From contig JAHHHL010000018.1 in assembly GCA_019359375.1 (NCBI GenBank), positions 62,001-126,000 of the forward strand: a stretch of DNA of 64,000 nucleotides, in the 5' to 3' direction. Under the pieces are notes generated by a model. The model worked only from the letters and a program-made list of their open reading frames with translations. It made no database searches and was not told the origin of the DNA. This DNA is from Lyngbya sp. HA4199-MV5 (GTDB taxonomy: Bacteria; Cyanobacteriota; Cyanobacteriia; Leptolyngbyales; Leptolyngbyaceae). The translations under genes and the position numbers were made by a program. Each line of letters opens with the position of its first letter. The first letter of the stretch is position 1. Below, one piece after another: positions 8,625 to 17,861 of the stretch.

Positions 8625-10898
8625 ATGCACGATGACAGCGCTCAGTTTCAAGGTCGTCGCTCTGACAAACTAGGGGAGCGATCGCTTAAGCTGCTGCCTC
8701 TGAAGCTTGCAGGTGCTTATTTTATCGTCGCCATTTTATGGACTTTCTTATCGCATTTTTGGTTAGACAGGTTTGTCCCTAGCGCTCTAACCACACTCGA
8801 TTTACAAAGCATTGAAGATCTTCTCTTTGCTGGCATCACTGCCTGGGCGGTTTACTGGCTATCGCGTCGATCGCTCCGTACTCTACAGCAAGTCGAAACG
8901 ACACAACGCCGGAGTGAAGCTCGATGGCGCTTAATCCTTCAAAATATGCCTGTGATGCTGGATGCCTTCGATGATCAGGGCAACATTATCATCTGGAATC
9001 AGGAATGTGAGCGGGTCACTGGCTATAGCAGTGAGGAAATCATTGGCAATCCGCAGGCAATGGCGTGGTTGTACCCAGATGCCGCCTATCGGCAACAGAT
9101 GGTTGCGAACTGGACAGAGCGCGGCAACGACTACCGCAACTGGGAGTGGGATGTGGTCTGCAAGGATGGTAGCCGCAGAACGGTTGCCTGGTCAAATATT
9201 TCCGATCGCTTTGCCATTCCTGGCTGGATGTCGTGGGGGATTGGGGTTGATGTAACCGATCGCAAACGCTCTGAAACTGCCCTGCGAGAAAACGAGGAGT
9301 TCTTTAAGCTGGCTCTAGACTTTACCCACATTGGTAGCTGGGACTGGCGCGTAAACACCAATCAGGTCATTTGGAACGACAATCATGCGCGCTTACTGGG
9401 GCTTGTGCCCGGTGACGTGCAACCCAGCTACCAGGCATGGCGCGATCGCGTGCATCCAGACGACCTCGATCGGGTAGAGCAGTCTGTTACTCAGGCATTG
9501 GCAACCAGGACGAATTTTGAAGCAGAATACCGTGTCCTCTATCCCGATGGCAGTCTGCATTGGTTGATTGGTAGAGGACGGGGTGTTTATGCCTCCTCAG
9601 GGGAGATTGTTCGGATGATTGGGGTGGTGCTGGACATGACCGATCGTAAGCAAGCCGAACACGAAATCCGTCTACTCAACCAGACCCTGGAGCAGCAAAA
9701 CCTTGAATTGGAGGCACTCGTTGAGCAGCGCACCGCTGAACTCATGACCTTCATTAACACACTACCAGACTACATTTTTGTTGTAGAACGCGACACCATG
9801 CGGATGCCCTTCTGCAATGAGTTAATCGCGAAACTCATCGGTTGGGAAAACCGCCATCAGGTGGCAGGCAAAACTATTTTTGAGTGTTATCCTCCTGACC
9901 TTGCCGCCACCTTTGCCGAGCAAAATCAACGCGTCTTTGAAACGGGCGAAACGCTGCATTTCCAAGAAACTTACACCACCCCACTGGGCACGTTAAATTT
10001 TGATACATATAAAATTCCGCTCAAAAAGCCAAATGGTGAGGTGTATGCCCTCATTGGCTCCTCTCGCGATATCACAGAATTGGTAAAAGCCCGTCAAACG
10101 CTTGCCGATCGCACCGTGCAGCTTGAAGCCGCCAATCGCGAACTGGAATCCTTCTCCTACTCGGTGTCCCACGATTTGCGTGCGCCCCTGCGGCATCTCA
10201 CTGGTTTTGTAGGAGCACTCACCGATCAGCTTACTCAAAACGGGCATATAGCTGACCCCAAGGTCATGCACTATCTCCAGATTCTTCAGAACAGCAGCCA
10301 AACGATGGGACAGCTCATTGATGGCTTGCTCACCCTATCGCGCGTGGGGCGACGGCAAAAGGCACATGCCCCTGTTGACCTCAATCAGGTAGTGGCAGCG
10401 GTTCTCGCTCAGCGACCAGAGCATACCACGCTCGATGGTCATCTATCAGACAAGGAGCAGCAGGTTCAGTTTTGTGTGGGTGAGTTGCCTACTGTCATGG
10501 GGGATGCCACCCTGCTCCAGCAAGTGTTTGCCAACCTGATCGACAATGCCGTGAAGTTTAGCCGACGGACGATTGCGGCTGAGATCGTCATCGGTTCTCT
10601 CTCTGACGGTATAATTTTTGTACGCGATCGCGGGGTGGGCTTTCAGATGGAGTATGCTGATCAACTCTTTGGAGCCTTTCAGCGGCTACATTCACGGTCA
10701 GAGTTTGAAGGCAATGGGATTGGGTTGGCGATCGTCCAGCGTATTATTCATCGACATGGAGGCACTATTTGGGCAGAAAGCCGGCCCAATGAAGGGGCAA
10801 CCTTTTATTTTCGGCTAGGCGATCCTTCCACCGTACCAACCAAAACAAATGAGGAGATTGCTGAAAAAGATATTACCCCGACGATTTTTGGGTCTTAA
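8625..10898 (+). CDS. Membrane-anchored multi-PAS sensor histidine kinase
   Basis: The product has 757 residues. Two membrane helices (about 27-47 and 65-83) precede three PAS/PAC modules (about 100-215, 222-345 and 372-488). A coiled coil lies between PAS2 and PAS3. HisKA carries phospho-acceptor His516 in SVSHDLRAPLRHL, a form typical of phytochrome-like kinases. HATPase_c has N box NLIDNAVKF, G1 VRDRGVGF and G2 GNGIGLAIV. No chromophore Cys or GAF domain was seen, so the signal is unknown. An Rcp1-like receiver 83 bp downstream is the obvious phosphotransfer partner. Confidence 0.92.
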   Translation: MHDDSAQFQGRRSDKLGERSLKLLPLKLAGAYFIVAILWTFLSHFWLDRFVPSALTTLDLQSIEDLLFAGITAWAVYWLSRRSLRTLQQVETTQRRSEARWRLILQNMPVMLDAFDDQGNIIIWNQECERVTGYSSEEIIGNPQAMAWLYPDAAYRQQMVANWTERGNDYRNWEWDVVCKDGSRRTVAWSNISDRFAIPGWMSWGIGVDVTDRKRSETALRENEEFFKLALDFTHIGSWDWRVNTNQVIWNDNHARLLGLVPGDVQPSYQAWRDRVHPDDLDRVEQSVTQALATRTNFEAEYRVLYPDGSLHWLIGRGRGVYASSGEIVRMIGVVLDMTDRKQAEHEIRLLNQTLEQQNLELEALVEQRTAELMTFINTLPDYIFVVERDTMRMPFCNELIAKLIGWENRHQVAGKTIFECYPPDLAATFAEQNQRVFETGETLHFQETYTTPLGTLNFDTYKIPLKKPNGEVYALIGSSRDITELVKARQTLADRTVQLEAANRELESFSYSVSHDLRAPLRHLTGFVGALTDQLTQNGHIADPKVMHYLQILQNSSQTMGQLIDGLLTLSRVGRRQKAHAPVDLNQVVAAVLAQRPEHTTLDGHLSDKEQQVQFCVGELPTVMGDATLLQQVFANLIDNAVKFSRRTIAAEIVIGSLSDGIIFVRDRGVGFQMEYADQLFGAFQRLHSRSEFEGNGIGLAIVQRIIHRHGGTIWAESRPNEGATFYFRLGDPSTVPTKTNEEIAEKDITPTIFGS

Positions 10899-10981
10899 CG
10901 TTTCTGGCAATCTCTTTAAGGGATGCACCCAATCACGAAGTCCACGCGATTGCGCCCTCTGTACTCCAGTCACTCATCACC

Positions 10982-11446
10982 ATGACGCAAGCGAACGAAG
11001 GGATTTCACAGATTGAACCGACTCGCATCCTGCTAGTCGAAGACGACCCGAATGATGTTGAGCTGATTCAACTCGCCTTTCGCAACCATCGCCTGGTGAA
11101 TCAGATTGATCTGGTGATTGATGGCGAACAAGCCCTGCAATACTTGTTGGGGCAGGAAGGTATCCCGCTGCGCCCACTACCGCGCGTTGTCTTGCTAGAC
11201 CTCAAGCTGCCCAAAATCAGCGGCATTCAAGTCTTGCAAACGTTACGAAACCACCCTCGCACGCAGCGGCTCATTGTGGTCGTGATGACCTCTTCTCAAG
11301 AGGACAGTGATTTAAATACTTGTTACGATTTGGGAGTTAACAGCTATATTGTCAAGCCTTTAGACTTTCAGCAGTTTCTAAACATTGCGCGAGATGTCGG
11401 ACTTTACTGGCTGCTACTGAACAAGCCGCCTCTGTTTTATTCGTGA
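10982..11446 (+). CDS. Rcp1-like single-domain response regulator
   Basis: The product is a 154-residue stand-alone CheY-like receiver. The acidic pocket is in LLVEDDPNDVEL, phospho-acceptor Asp73 is in LLDLKLPKISG, and the conserved Thr and Lys are in VMTSSQ and IVKPLDF. The ALQYLLGQ segment and the longer alpha4 region resemble the Rcp1 group that pairs with cyanobacterial phytochromes and related kinases. It lies between two kinases on the same strand and probably relays phosphate between or from them. The last codons and the stop lie in the first unit of a short tandem repeat. Confidence 0.92.
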   Translation: MTQANEGISQIEPTRILLVEDDPNDVELIQLAFRNHRLVNQIDLVIDGEQALQYLLGQEGIPLRPLPRVVLLDLKLPKISGIQVLQTLRNHPRTQRLIVVVMTSSQEDSDLNTCYDLGVNSYIVKPLDFQQFLNIARDVGLYWLLLNKPPLFYS

Positions 11447-11496
11447 AAAGTTTCATTCGTGAAAAGATTTATTCATAAAACTTTATTCGCAAAAAT
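11435..11496. repeat. Four-copy 15/16-bp tandem repeat across a stop codon
   Basis: Units TTTTATTCGTGAAAAG, TTTCATTCGTGAAAAG, ATTTATTCATAAAAC and TTTATTCGCAAAAAT follow one another. The TGA in the first unit is the stop of the receiver gene. The later units are diverged copies of that gene end. Confidence 0.85.
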
Positions 11497-11520
11497 TGCA
11501 CTCTGTCCGAGTGCTCACAA

Positions 11521-13815
11521 GTGATGCTTCAGCCAGGGTTCGCCATGCCAGCCAAACTCCGCATCCTCATCGTTGACGATGAGCCAGCCGATGCTGAGTT
11601 AATTACATTAGCGTTAGCAGCGACACAGATGGAGGTGGTGTGCGAAGTGACAGACACCCTCGCCCACTGCCAGCAGTTGTTGCAGACCCAGACCTGGGAT
11701 GTGGTGCTGTCAGATTATCGACTGAACGGTTTTACGGGCAACCAAGTCTTGAGCCTGCTACAGCAGTCAGAACAGCAGATTCCCTTTATTTTGATTACAG
11801 GTAGCTTGGGCGAAGAAGCCGCTGTAGACTGCATCAAAGCAGGTATGACAGACTATGTGCTGAAAGATCGCCTGTTTCGTCTGCCGACCGTGCTTGAGCG
11901 ATCGCTCCACGAATTTGAGCTGCGTCGTCAACAGCAAGCCGCCATGCTCCAGATTCACCAGCAGGCGCAGCGAGAAGCCATCATCAATCGCATTGTGCAG
12001 GCGATGCGCGAAACCCTGGTTTTAGATGAGGTGCTGCAAACAACCGTTGATCTGGTGCGAGATGCTCTCCACCCTAGCTGCTGCCTCATCATGCGCCCAA
12101 GTGCCAGTAGCGATCGCGATTTGCTTGTTCGCAATGTCAGCGGGAAAAACCCGTTCTGGGAGGGGTTGCTCAATCATGCCTGTGCGGTTTTTCCCTATTA
12201 CGAAATGCCGTTGAGACAGGGCAACATGGTGATCGTGGATGCAGTGGCTCAAGAACCGTATGCGGCAGTGCAGGCACTGGCGGCACGCGATGGAGTTTGT
12301 GCGTTTCTGATCGTACCCTTGATCTATCAGCAAGAGTTTTTGGGCGGGCTTTCGCTCTATCAAGAGGAGCACGATCGCACCTGGACAACGGATGAAATTG
12401 CGATGGCTAAGGCGATCGCCGATCAGTGCGCGATCGCCATCCAGCAGTCACAACTGTTTGATCAGGTGCAACAGCAAGCGCAGAGAGAACATCTGCTGAA
12501 CCAAATTGCCCGCATTATTAATTCCAGCCTCGACCCTGCCTACATTTTGCAAGAAATCACTCGCTTGACAGGCATCAGCTTTACGGTCGATCGCGCCTTC
12601 ATTTTTGAGATTCGAGCTGACCAGATTCATATTGTTGAAGAGTGGCGGGCAACGGATGCCTTGCCATCAATGCTCAACACCACCTTCCCCCTGTCAGATT
12701 GGTTAGACCTACTCGACGCACAAGCCGACTTTTATCTCAAGCGGTTCTTTCATACGCCAGATTACGGCGCGCTCGCAACGAGTGAGCCATCACCAACCAG
12801 GTTGACTCACCACCAAACCTATCAAATCAAGTCAGTTGTGAATGTACCGATTTTTATTCGAGAGCAACTCTTTGGGGGCATTTGCCTGAACACTACCGCC
12901 ACTCAACGACACTTCACAGACGGCGAAATTCATTTACTCCAGCAAATTGGCGACCAGACCGCGATCGCGCTTTACAACGCCCAAAGCTACGAACGCCTGG
13001 AGCAGCTCGTTCGGGAACGCACTCAGGAACTGGAAGACGAAAAGCGCCTTTCCGAAGCAGCCAATAGTGCCAAGAGCGATTTTCTAACCAACATGAGCCA
13101 CGAACTACGCACTCCGCTGACAGGCATTTTGGGCTTTTCTAGCCTTCTCCTCAAGCAAATCTTTGGACCGCTCACCCCAAAACAGCAGCAATACGTTGAG
13201 AATATTTCGTCGTGTGGCAGCCATCTTCTCTCACTTATCAACGATCTGCTGGACTTATCCAAAATCGAAGCCGGACGTGACGATCTCATCCTGGAAGCCG
13301 TGGATGTGGAAGAACTCTGCATCGCCTGCCTTTCTTTTGTTCGCGAACAGGCAGACCTCAAAGGCTTGCACCTGGTGTTGTCGATCGCTCCCGATATCAC
13401 AACTTGCACTGCCGATAGCCGTCGCCTTAAACAAATTTTGGTTAACCTGCTTTCCAATGCCGTTAAATTCACCGAAGCAGGCACCGTAACCTTGCGCGTT
13501 GATCAAGCAGCTCAGACGCGGCATCAGGGCACCAAAAACACTCCCACTAATTATCCGCGCGCCTCTTTGATCCAATTTCATGTTTCCGACACAGGCATTG
13601 GCATTGCCCAGGAGGATCTACCCCTGCTGTTTCAGCCCTTCCAGCAGCTAGACAGCGGGCTAGACAAGAAGTACCAGGGCACCGGGCTAGGGTTAGCACT
13701 TGCCCGCAAGCTTGCTCAAATACACGGTGGCGACCTCACAGTTACGTCTGAGCCTGGTTTTGGTAGCTGTTTTAGTCTGAGCTTGCCAGCGGAAGCGGGC
13801 GTTTTGGTGCGGTGA
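11521..13815 (+). CDS. Receiver-GAF-GAF hybrid histidine kinase
   Basis: The product has about 764 residues. An N-terminal receiver (about 13-135) has phospho-acceptor Asp65 in LSDYRLNG. Two GAF domains (about 165-312 and 335-495) and a short coiled coil follow. HisKA carries His527 in NMSHELRTPLTGIL. HATPase_c has NLLSNAVKF, DTGIGI and GTGLGLALA. Neither GAF shows an evident bilin-binding Cys in the usual context, so light sensing is not supported. It lies 74 bp after the Rcp1-like receiver, on the same strand as both upstream signalling genes. The frame opens at GTG 11521; ATG 11524 or ATG 11545 are more likely starts. Confidence 0.92.
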   Translation: MMLQPGFAMPAKLRILIVDDEPADAELITLALAATQMEVVCEVTDTLAHCQQLLQTQTWDVVLSDYRLNGFTGNQVLSLLQQSEQQIPFILITGSLGEEAAVDCIKAGMTDYVLKDRLFRLPTVLERSLHEFELRRQQQAAMLQIHQQAQREAIINRIVQAMRETLVLDEVLQTTVDLVRDALHPSCCLIMRPSASSDRDLLVRNVSGKNPFWEGLLNHACAVFPYYEMPLRQGNMVIVDAVAQEPYAAVQALAARDGVCAFLIVPLIYQQEFLGGLSLYQEEHDRTWTTDEIAMAKAIADQCAIAIQQSQLFDQVQQQAQREHLLNQIARIINSSLDPAYILQEITRLTGISFTVDRAFIFEIRADQIHIVEEWRATDALPSMLNTTFPLSDWLDLLDAQADFYLKRFFHTPDYGALATSEPSPTRLTHHQTYQIKSVVNVPIFIREQLFGGICLNTTATQRHFTDGEIHLLQQIGDQTAIALYNAQSYERLEQLVRERTQELEDEKRLSEAANSAKSDFLTNMSHELRTPLTGILGFSSLLLKQIFGPLTPKQQQYVENISSCGSHLLSLINDLLDLSKIEAGRDDLILEAVDVEELCIACLSFVREQADLKGLHLVLSIAPDITTCTADSRRLKQILVNLLSNAVKFTEAGTVTLRVDQAAQTRHQGTKNTPTNYPRASLIQFHVSDTGIGIAQEDLPLLFQPFQQLDSGLDKKYQGTGLGLALARKLAQIHGGDLTVTSEPGFGSCFSLSLPAEAGVLVR

Positions 13816-14045
13816 GGGCAGAGGGCAGAGGGCAGAGGAAGTTGTTGGTTGTTAGAGAAGGCAGGGGGCAGAGGGCAGAGGAAGTTGTTGGTTGTTAGAG
13901 AAGGCAGAGGGCAGAAGGCAGGAGGCAGAAGGGGGAGTGGGGAGCAGAGGAGGTAGGGGAAGAAGGGAAGCAAGGGAGGCAGGGGAAGCAACTCAAAATT
14001 CTTTCATCCTTTATCCTTCATCTTTTATCCTTCATCTTTTATCCT
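13816..14045. repeat. Nested heptamer repeats, overlapping the acyltransferase 3' end
   Basis: GGCAGAG heptamers alternate with the 20-bp block GAAGTTGTTGGTTGTTAGAG. The combined unit occurs twice in tandem, and GGGAGCA/GGGAAGC purine tracts and CCTTTATCCTTCATCTTTTAT units follow. The last part (14025-14045) is translated as the C-terminal tail of the acyltransferase. Confidence 0.88.
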
Positions 14046-15086
14046 TTCCCCTCTCTCTTGCCGCAAGTGATCAATCACACTTTGCAGGCGCGATCGCAGT
14101 GCATCTGCCATACGATAGGTGCGGGTTTGCGTTTGCTTCTCTTCAGGTGTGATGTGCTCCCAGGGACGTTCGAGGGGTTGCACGTGATAGTCGAGGCGCG
14201 ATCGCATTGCCCAAACGCCCATGGAGGGAAAGAGCACAAATACTAGCACCAGTGGCGACAGGGGAAAGAGGGGCATACCCAGCCGCCGCGCTAACCAGGG
14301 CAGGTTCACAGTAAAGGGATGGAGGGACTCGCTGCCGATGCAGATGACCGGTAGAACGGGCACGCGATCGCGCACGCTGAGCCGTAAAAAGCTGGGATCA
14401 AAGGTTGCTAGTTGATAGCGATGCCACCATCCTTTGCTTAAGCCTCTCCACCCTTCAGGCGCGTACAGCAAAATGCGCTTCTGAGGTTCACCTTCATGAA
14501 TCGCTGCCTCAAAGCTTTGCCGCTCTGCCCGCACTCCCCCCAGCATCTCTGCCCACCCGGCTGGCAACCACCACCGCAGCCAGGGATGGTCGAAAAAGAT
14601 GGGATGTGCCAGGGGCTGCACAAACCAATCGCGCCGTTGGGCAAGCAGTAGCCCTAAACACACAAAATCCCACGGAAAGCACATCCCGGCATGGTTCATC
14701 ACAATCATGAGTGGACCATCTTCAGGAAGCTGCTCGACCTGCTGGAGCGTGGCGCGAAAGTATTGATGGGTGATCGGCTCCAGAATTTCTTGTTGAAAGG
14801 CTTTTTGATAGACCGGATCAGGATCATGGTTGGGGGAGATTGTGGGCGATCGTGCCTGCAACAGCGAGCTGAGCCTGAGCCGCAACCAACGCAGCACCAA
14901 CGCCGCATAAAACCCAAACGGCAGCAAAAATAACCCGTATTCTAGCCAGTTCCAGCCATTCTCGTCAGGTTTGTAGTGTTGCCAATGGCGGTTGAACAAG
15001 ATGAGCCAACCTGGTGGATACCAAAGACAAAACCGATCGAACCAGCCAAAGCGATAGGGTTGAGTCAACACACTAGGGCGCGTCAT
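14025..15086 (-). CDS. LPLAT-superfamily acyltransferase (PlsC/DGAT2-like)
   Basis: The product has 353 residues. One or two N-terminal membrane helices (about 46-65) precede an acyltransferase domain. MIVMNHAGMCFPWDF sits in the catalytic position and a Pro-Glu-Gly block lies in LLYAPEGWRGLSKG. The usual HX4D spacing is not met: here His is followed by Asp after seven residues. VLPVICIGSESL and a C-terminal hydrophobic block resemble cyanobacterial proteins annotated as 1-acylglycerol-3-phosphate acyltransferase. The first residues MTRP are encoded by MITE copy 2, and the tail GERIKDEG by short repeats. The GTG at codon 6 may be the ancestral start. Confidence 0.75.
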   Translation of the reverse strand: MTRPSVLTQPYRFGWFDRFCLWYPPGWLILFNRHWQHYKPDENGWNWLEYGLFLLPFGFYAALVLRWLRLRLSSLLQARSPTISPNHDPDPVYQKAFQQEILEPITHQYFRATLQQVEQLPEDGPLMIVMNHAGMCFPWDFVCLGLLLAQRRDWFVQPLAHPIFFDHPWLRWWLPAGWAEMLGGVRAERQSFEAAIHEGEPQKRILLYAPEGWRGLSKGWWHRYQLATFDPSFLRLSVRDRVPVLPVICIGSESLHPFTVNLPWLARRLGMPLFPLSPLVLVFVLFPSMGVWAMRSRLDYHVQPLERPWEHITPEEKQTQTRTYRMADALRSRLQSVIDHLRQERGERIKDEG

Positions 15087-15199
15087 CCATTAGCTCCAAC
15101 TTGCGGTACAACACGATCGCGCCCGCCTCAAAATATCAGGCTAGGGGCTGGAAACCTTGCTGCCAGTAACGTATAGTCACAATTAATGACAGCCCTTAG
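15073..15199 (-). mobile_element. MITE copy 2 between rpaA and the acyltransferase
   Basis: A 119-bp element (15077-15195) is flanked by CTAG (15073-15076) and TTAG (15196-15199), in the opposite orientation to copy 1. The inverted ends are GGCGCGTCATCCATTA and, read inward, GGGCTGTCATTAATTG. It is more diverged than the other copies. It supplies the annotated ATG of the acyltransferase (15084-15086), and its right flank contains the TAA of rpaA. Confidence 0.82.
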
Positions 15200-15954
15200 C
15201 CCGCTAACGATTCGTCACTCTCTGAGCTTTTCCCGGTTTCTGAGTTTTTCCCAGTCGCTGGCAGTTCCAGGCAATACCCGGCACCATAGACCGTTTTAAT
15301 ATAGCGAGGATGGCGGGGATCAGGTTCCAGCTTGGTTCTGAGATGACGGACGTGTACCCGAATCGTTTCGATGTCATCATTGGGATCGTAGCCCCAGACT
15401 TCCTTTAAAATTTCGCTGGGTGAGACGGTCTGTCCATGTCGTTGCAGTAAGCAATGCAGCAGTTCAAACTCCAGGTGAGTCAGCTTCACGGTTTGATCAA
15501 ACCAAATTGCCTCAAACCGTTCTGGCACCAGGGTTAGAGGTCCATAGTTGAGAATCTCGCTATGCTTTGCAGCCTGCGGAATTCGGTCTGTACGACGCAG
15601 CAGTGCCCGTACTCGCGCCAGCATTTCTTCAATTTCAAACGGTTTGGTGAGATAGTCATCAGCTCCCGCGTTAAAGCCTTCCACTTTGTTTTGCGTCTGG
15701 CTGAGAGCCGTGAGCATCAAGACGGGAATATCTGACGTGCGCTCATCGCGGCGTAAACGCTGGCAAACGGTAAAGCCATCAACTTTGGGCAGCATTAAAT
15801 CTAGCATGACCAGATCAGGCTGTAGCTGTAAAGCCATCGCTTGACCTTTCACACCATCAGCGGCCTGGCTCACGTCGTAGCCAGCCATTTCAAGGTTTAC
15901 GGCAACAAGTTCTGAAATTGCAGGGTCATCGTCGATGACGAGTATCCGGGGCAT
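15196..15954 (-). CDS. rpaA: RpaA, circadian output response regulator
   Basis: RpaA is the OmpR-class transcription factor that SasA and CikA control in the cyanobacterial clock; it drives dusk gene expression. The 252 residues hold a receiver with Asp52 in [10 protein letters not shown], Thr82 and Lys104, and a winged helix (about 130-232). Blocks [40 protein letters not shown] and [18 protein letters not shown] are as I know them from RpaA rather than RpaB. The C-terminal Ser/Glu-rich tail is variable. The TAA stop lies in the right flank of MITE copy 2. The strong similarity makes orthology likely. Confidence 0.9.
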   Translation of the reverse strand: MPRILVIDDDPAISELVAVNLEMAGYDVSQAADGVKGQAMALQLQPDLVMLDLMLPKVDGFTVCQRLRRDERTSDIPVLMLTALSQTQNKVEGFNAGADDYLTKPFEIEEMLARVRALLRRTDRIPQAAKHSEILNYGPLTLVPERFEAIWFDQTVKLTHLEFELLHCLLQRHGQTVSPSEILKEVWGYDPNDDIETIRVHVRHLRTKLEPDPRHPRYIKTVYGAGYCLELPATGKNSETGKSSESDESLAG

Positions 15955-16328
15955 TGCTCAAGGAAATAAAGGTGCTGATTGCTTACAACAGTTGAAGCAT
16001 TACGAAGATGTCTGTACAAATTATAAGCAGGGATTCTAAATCTTTTCTAAAGAAAGAAAATCTTCTTAAGAAGAATAGTATTTTAGGCTCGACTTGAAAG
16101 CAGCGTTCGAGTTGAAGACACGCACAGAACAAAAGCTTCAAACCCGTTGAACCTTTCTGTCATTGATCTATGGCTCTGCTACAGCACGTTCAGCAGTACC
16201 TTCGGGTCGATCACATGAACGTGATTGACGGCACGATCGCACCCCAAAACACGACAGAACAGATAAAAAGAACGATCGCACGGCTAGACGGGATCTCTTA
16301 GAATGCGGATGTCTGGCAGTTTACGCTG
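15955..16328. promoter_or_regulatory. Divergent promoter region of rpaA and the glycosyltransferase
   Basis: The 374-bp region between divergent genes is AT-rich near rpaA. It contains a perfect 14-bp palindrome, TCTTCTTAAGAAGA, at 16061-16074, about 107 bp upstream of the rpaA start. I saw no convincing pair of HLR1-type direct repeats. The remainder, towards 16328, holds scattered HIP1 cores and no gene. Confidence 0.4.
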
Positions 16329-17648
16329 ATGACACGAGTTGTGGCGCTGACATTAGATAAGCGCGCCCTCTCAGAAATTTGCTGGATTTGCCCTTCTATC
16401 TGCCCTATCCCAACATCGAACGTGACGAACGCCTTGATCGTACTTGCAGCAGTTGTTTTAGCTCTGGTTGGGCTGATACTCTACGCCGCTAAACTGCGTT
16501 GGATGGTAACGACGGTTCCCAGGTTGACGATCGCGACTTCGATCGCTACCGATGACCGTCAGACAACTGATCCTCTCTCCATGCCTCGCGTTGCAGTTAT
16601 CATTCCTGCGTACAACGAGGCAGACAATCTTGAGACGTGCGTGCGTTCTGTCCTGCAAAACACAGCGCTGTCGTCTAAACAATTGGAGGTGTGGATCGTT
16701 GATGATCAGTCCACCGATGCTACGCTAGCGATCGCCCAAACGCTGCAAACGACGCTGAAGGATCCCTGTTTGCAAGTGCTGGCGGGTAAACCCAGACCAG
16801 AGGGAGAGCGCTGGATGGGTAAAAATTGGGCGTGTACGCAGGCAGCAGAGCAGTCAGACGGTGAGTTTTTGCTGTTTTTGGATGCAGATGTGCGCCTTAA
16901 ACCGGGTGCGATCGTTGCGGCTATGCAAGAAGCTGAAAACAAGCAATTAGATTTACTGAGCTGTGGTCCTGCGATCGTGTGTGGCTGTCTCGCAGAGTGG
17001 TTGGTGCAACCCATTCTCATGAACCAACTGCTGGCAGATCTCGACTTTGCAGCCGTCGCTGATCCAATGGCTGATACCGTCTTTGCAGCGGGACCTTTTA
17101 TGCTGTTTCGTCGGATTGCCTATGAAAAAATCGGCGGACATCGGGCAGTAGCAAGCCAGGTAGTCGAAGATGTCGAACTCGCACGACGCATTAAAACGAA
17201 CGGCTTGCGGCTAGAACTATTGCTTGCCAGCGACTTTGTAACCGTGCGGATGTACCGTTCCTTTGCCGCGCTCTGGGAAGGCTGGACCAAAAATCTCTAT
17301 CTGGGCACACAGCGCAACGCTAAGGCTGTCAGCTTCTTTGCCGTCACAATGCTGATGTTCTATTTAGTCCCCTGGCTGGGGCTTGCCATAGTTCTGTCTC
17401 ACGCGACCTTCGGCGCACTGACGCTGATTGATCTCTTCCTTACAGGGAGTGCGATCGCAGCCATTTTGCTGCACTATGACATCCGACGGTCTGGTAGCCG
17501 CGTCTCGGCAATTCCTACAACCTACTGGTGGTTGTCGGGTTTGGGCGGCGCACTGGTAGCCGCGATCGCAATTGCCTCTATGATTAAGACGGAAACGGGT
17601 TGGGGCTGGACTTGGCGAGGGCGATCGCTGCAACTGCCCGATGGTTAG
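16329..17648 (+). CDS. Membrane glycosyltransferase family 2 (CruC/CruG- or HpnB-like)
   Basis: The product has 439 residues. A membrane helix (about 34-55) precedes a GT-A domain starting with VAVIIPAYNEADNLE. VDDQSTD and the metal-binding FLDADVRL (DXD) are present, as is VVEDVELARR, which carries the catalytic-base-like ED. At least three C-terminal helices follow. AGKPRPEGERWMGKNWACTQA is typical of the group containing hopene-associated HpnB and carotenoid glycosyltransferases CruC/CruG. A role in myxol-glycoside synthesis is possible but unproven. The N-terminal 30 residues are Cys/Pro-rich and may be an over-long start. Confidence 0.8.
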   Translation: MTRVVALTLDKRALSEICWICPSICPIPTSNVTNALIVLAAVVLALVGLILYAAKLRWMVTTVPRLTIATSIATDDRQTTDPLSMPRVAVIIPAYNEADNLETCVRSVLQNTALSSKQLEVWIVDDQSTDATLAIAQTLQTTLKDPCLQVLAGKPRPEGERWMGKNWACTQAAEQSDGEFLLFLDADVRLKPGAIVAAMQEAENKQLDLLSCGPAIVCGCLAEWLVQPILMNQLLADLDFAAVADPMADTVFAAGPFMLFRRIAYEKIGGHRAVASQVVEDVELARRIKTNGLRLELLLASDFVTVRMYRSFAALWEGWTKNLYLGTQRNAKAVSFFAVTMLMFYLVPWLGLAIVLSHATFGALTLIDLFLTGSAIAAILLHYDIRRSGSRVSAIPTTYWWLSGLGGALVAAIAIASMIKTETGWGWTWRGRSLQLPDG

Positions 17649-17649
17649 G

Positions 17650-17858
17650 GGAGTGGGGAGTGGGGCGTAGGGAGGGCTAAAGGCTAAAGGCTAAAAAGCT
17701 GTAGCTTGCTTCCCGCAAGGTTAGTTGACCGCTGACCGCTGACCGCTCAATTAACTCATAACTCATAACTTTCTTCTCACCCCTCACTCCTCACCTCTCA
17801 CCCCCTGCCCCCCTGCTCCCCCTGCCTCCCCAATCCCCAATCCCCTGCCCCCACTGCC
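17650..17858. repeat. Mixed short repeats before the antiporter
   Basis: GGGAGTG heptamers are followed by GGCTAAA units, three TGACCGC heptamers, TAACTCA units, then CACCCCTCACTCCTCACCTC and CCCCTGC runs. No gene lies in the roughly 210 bp, so the antiporter promoter must lie in or beside this repeat tract. Confidence 0.8.
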
Positions 17859-17861
17859 TTC

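Noticed and set aside
15955-16328. HLR1-type direct repeats for RpaB/RpaA upstream of rpaA
   Set aside because: Single TTACA-like words occur but not as two correctly spaced copies.
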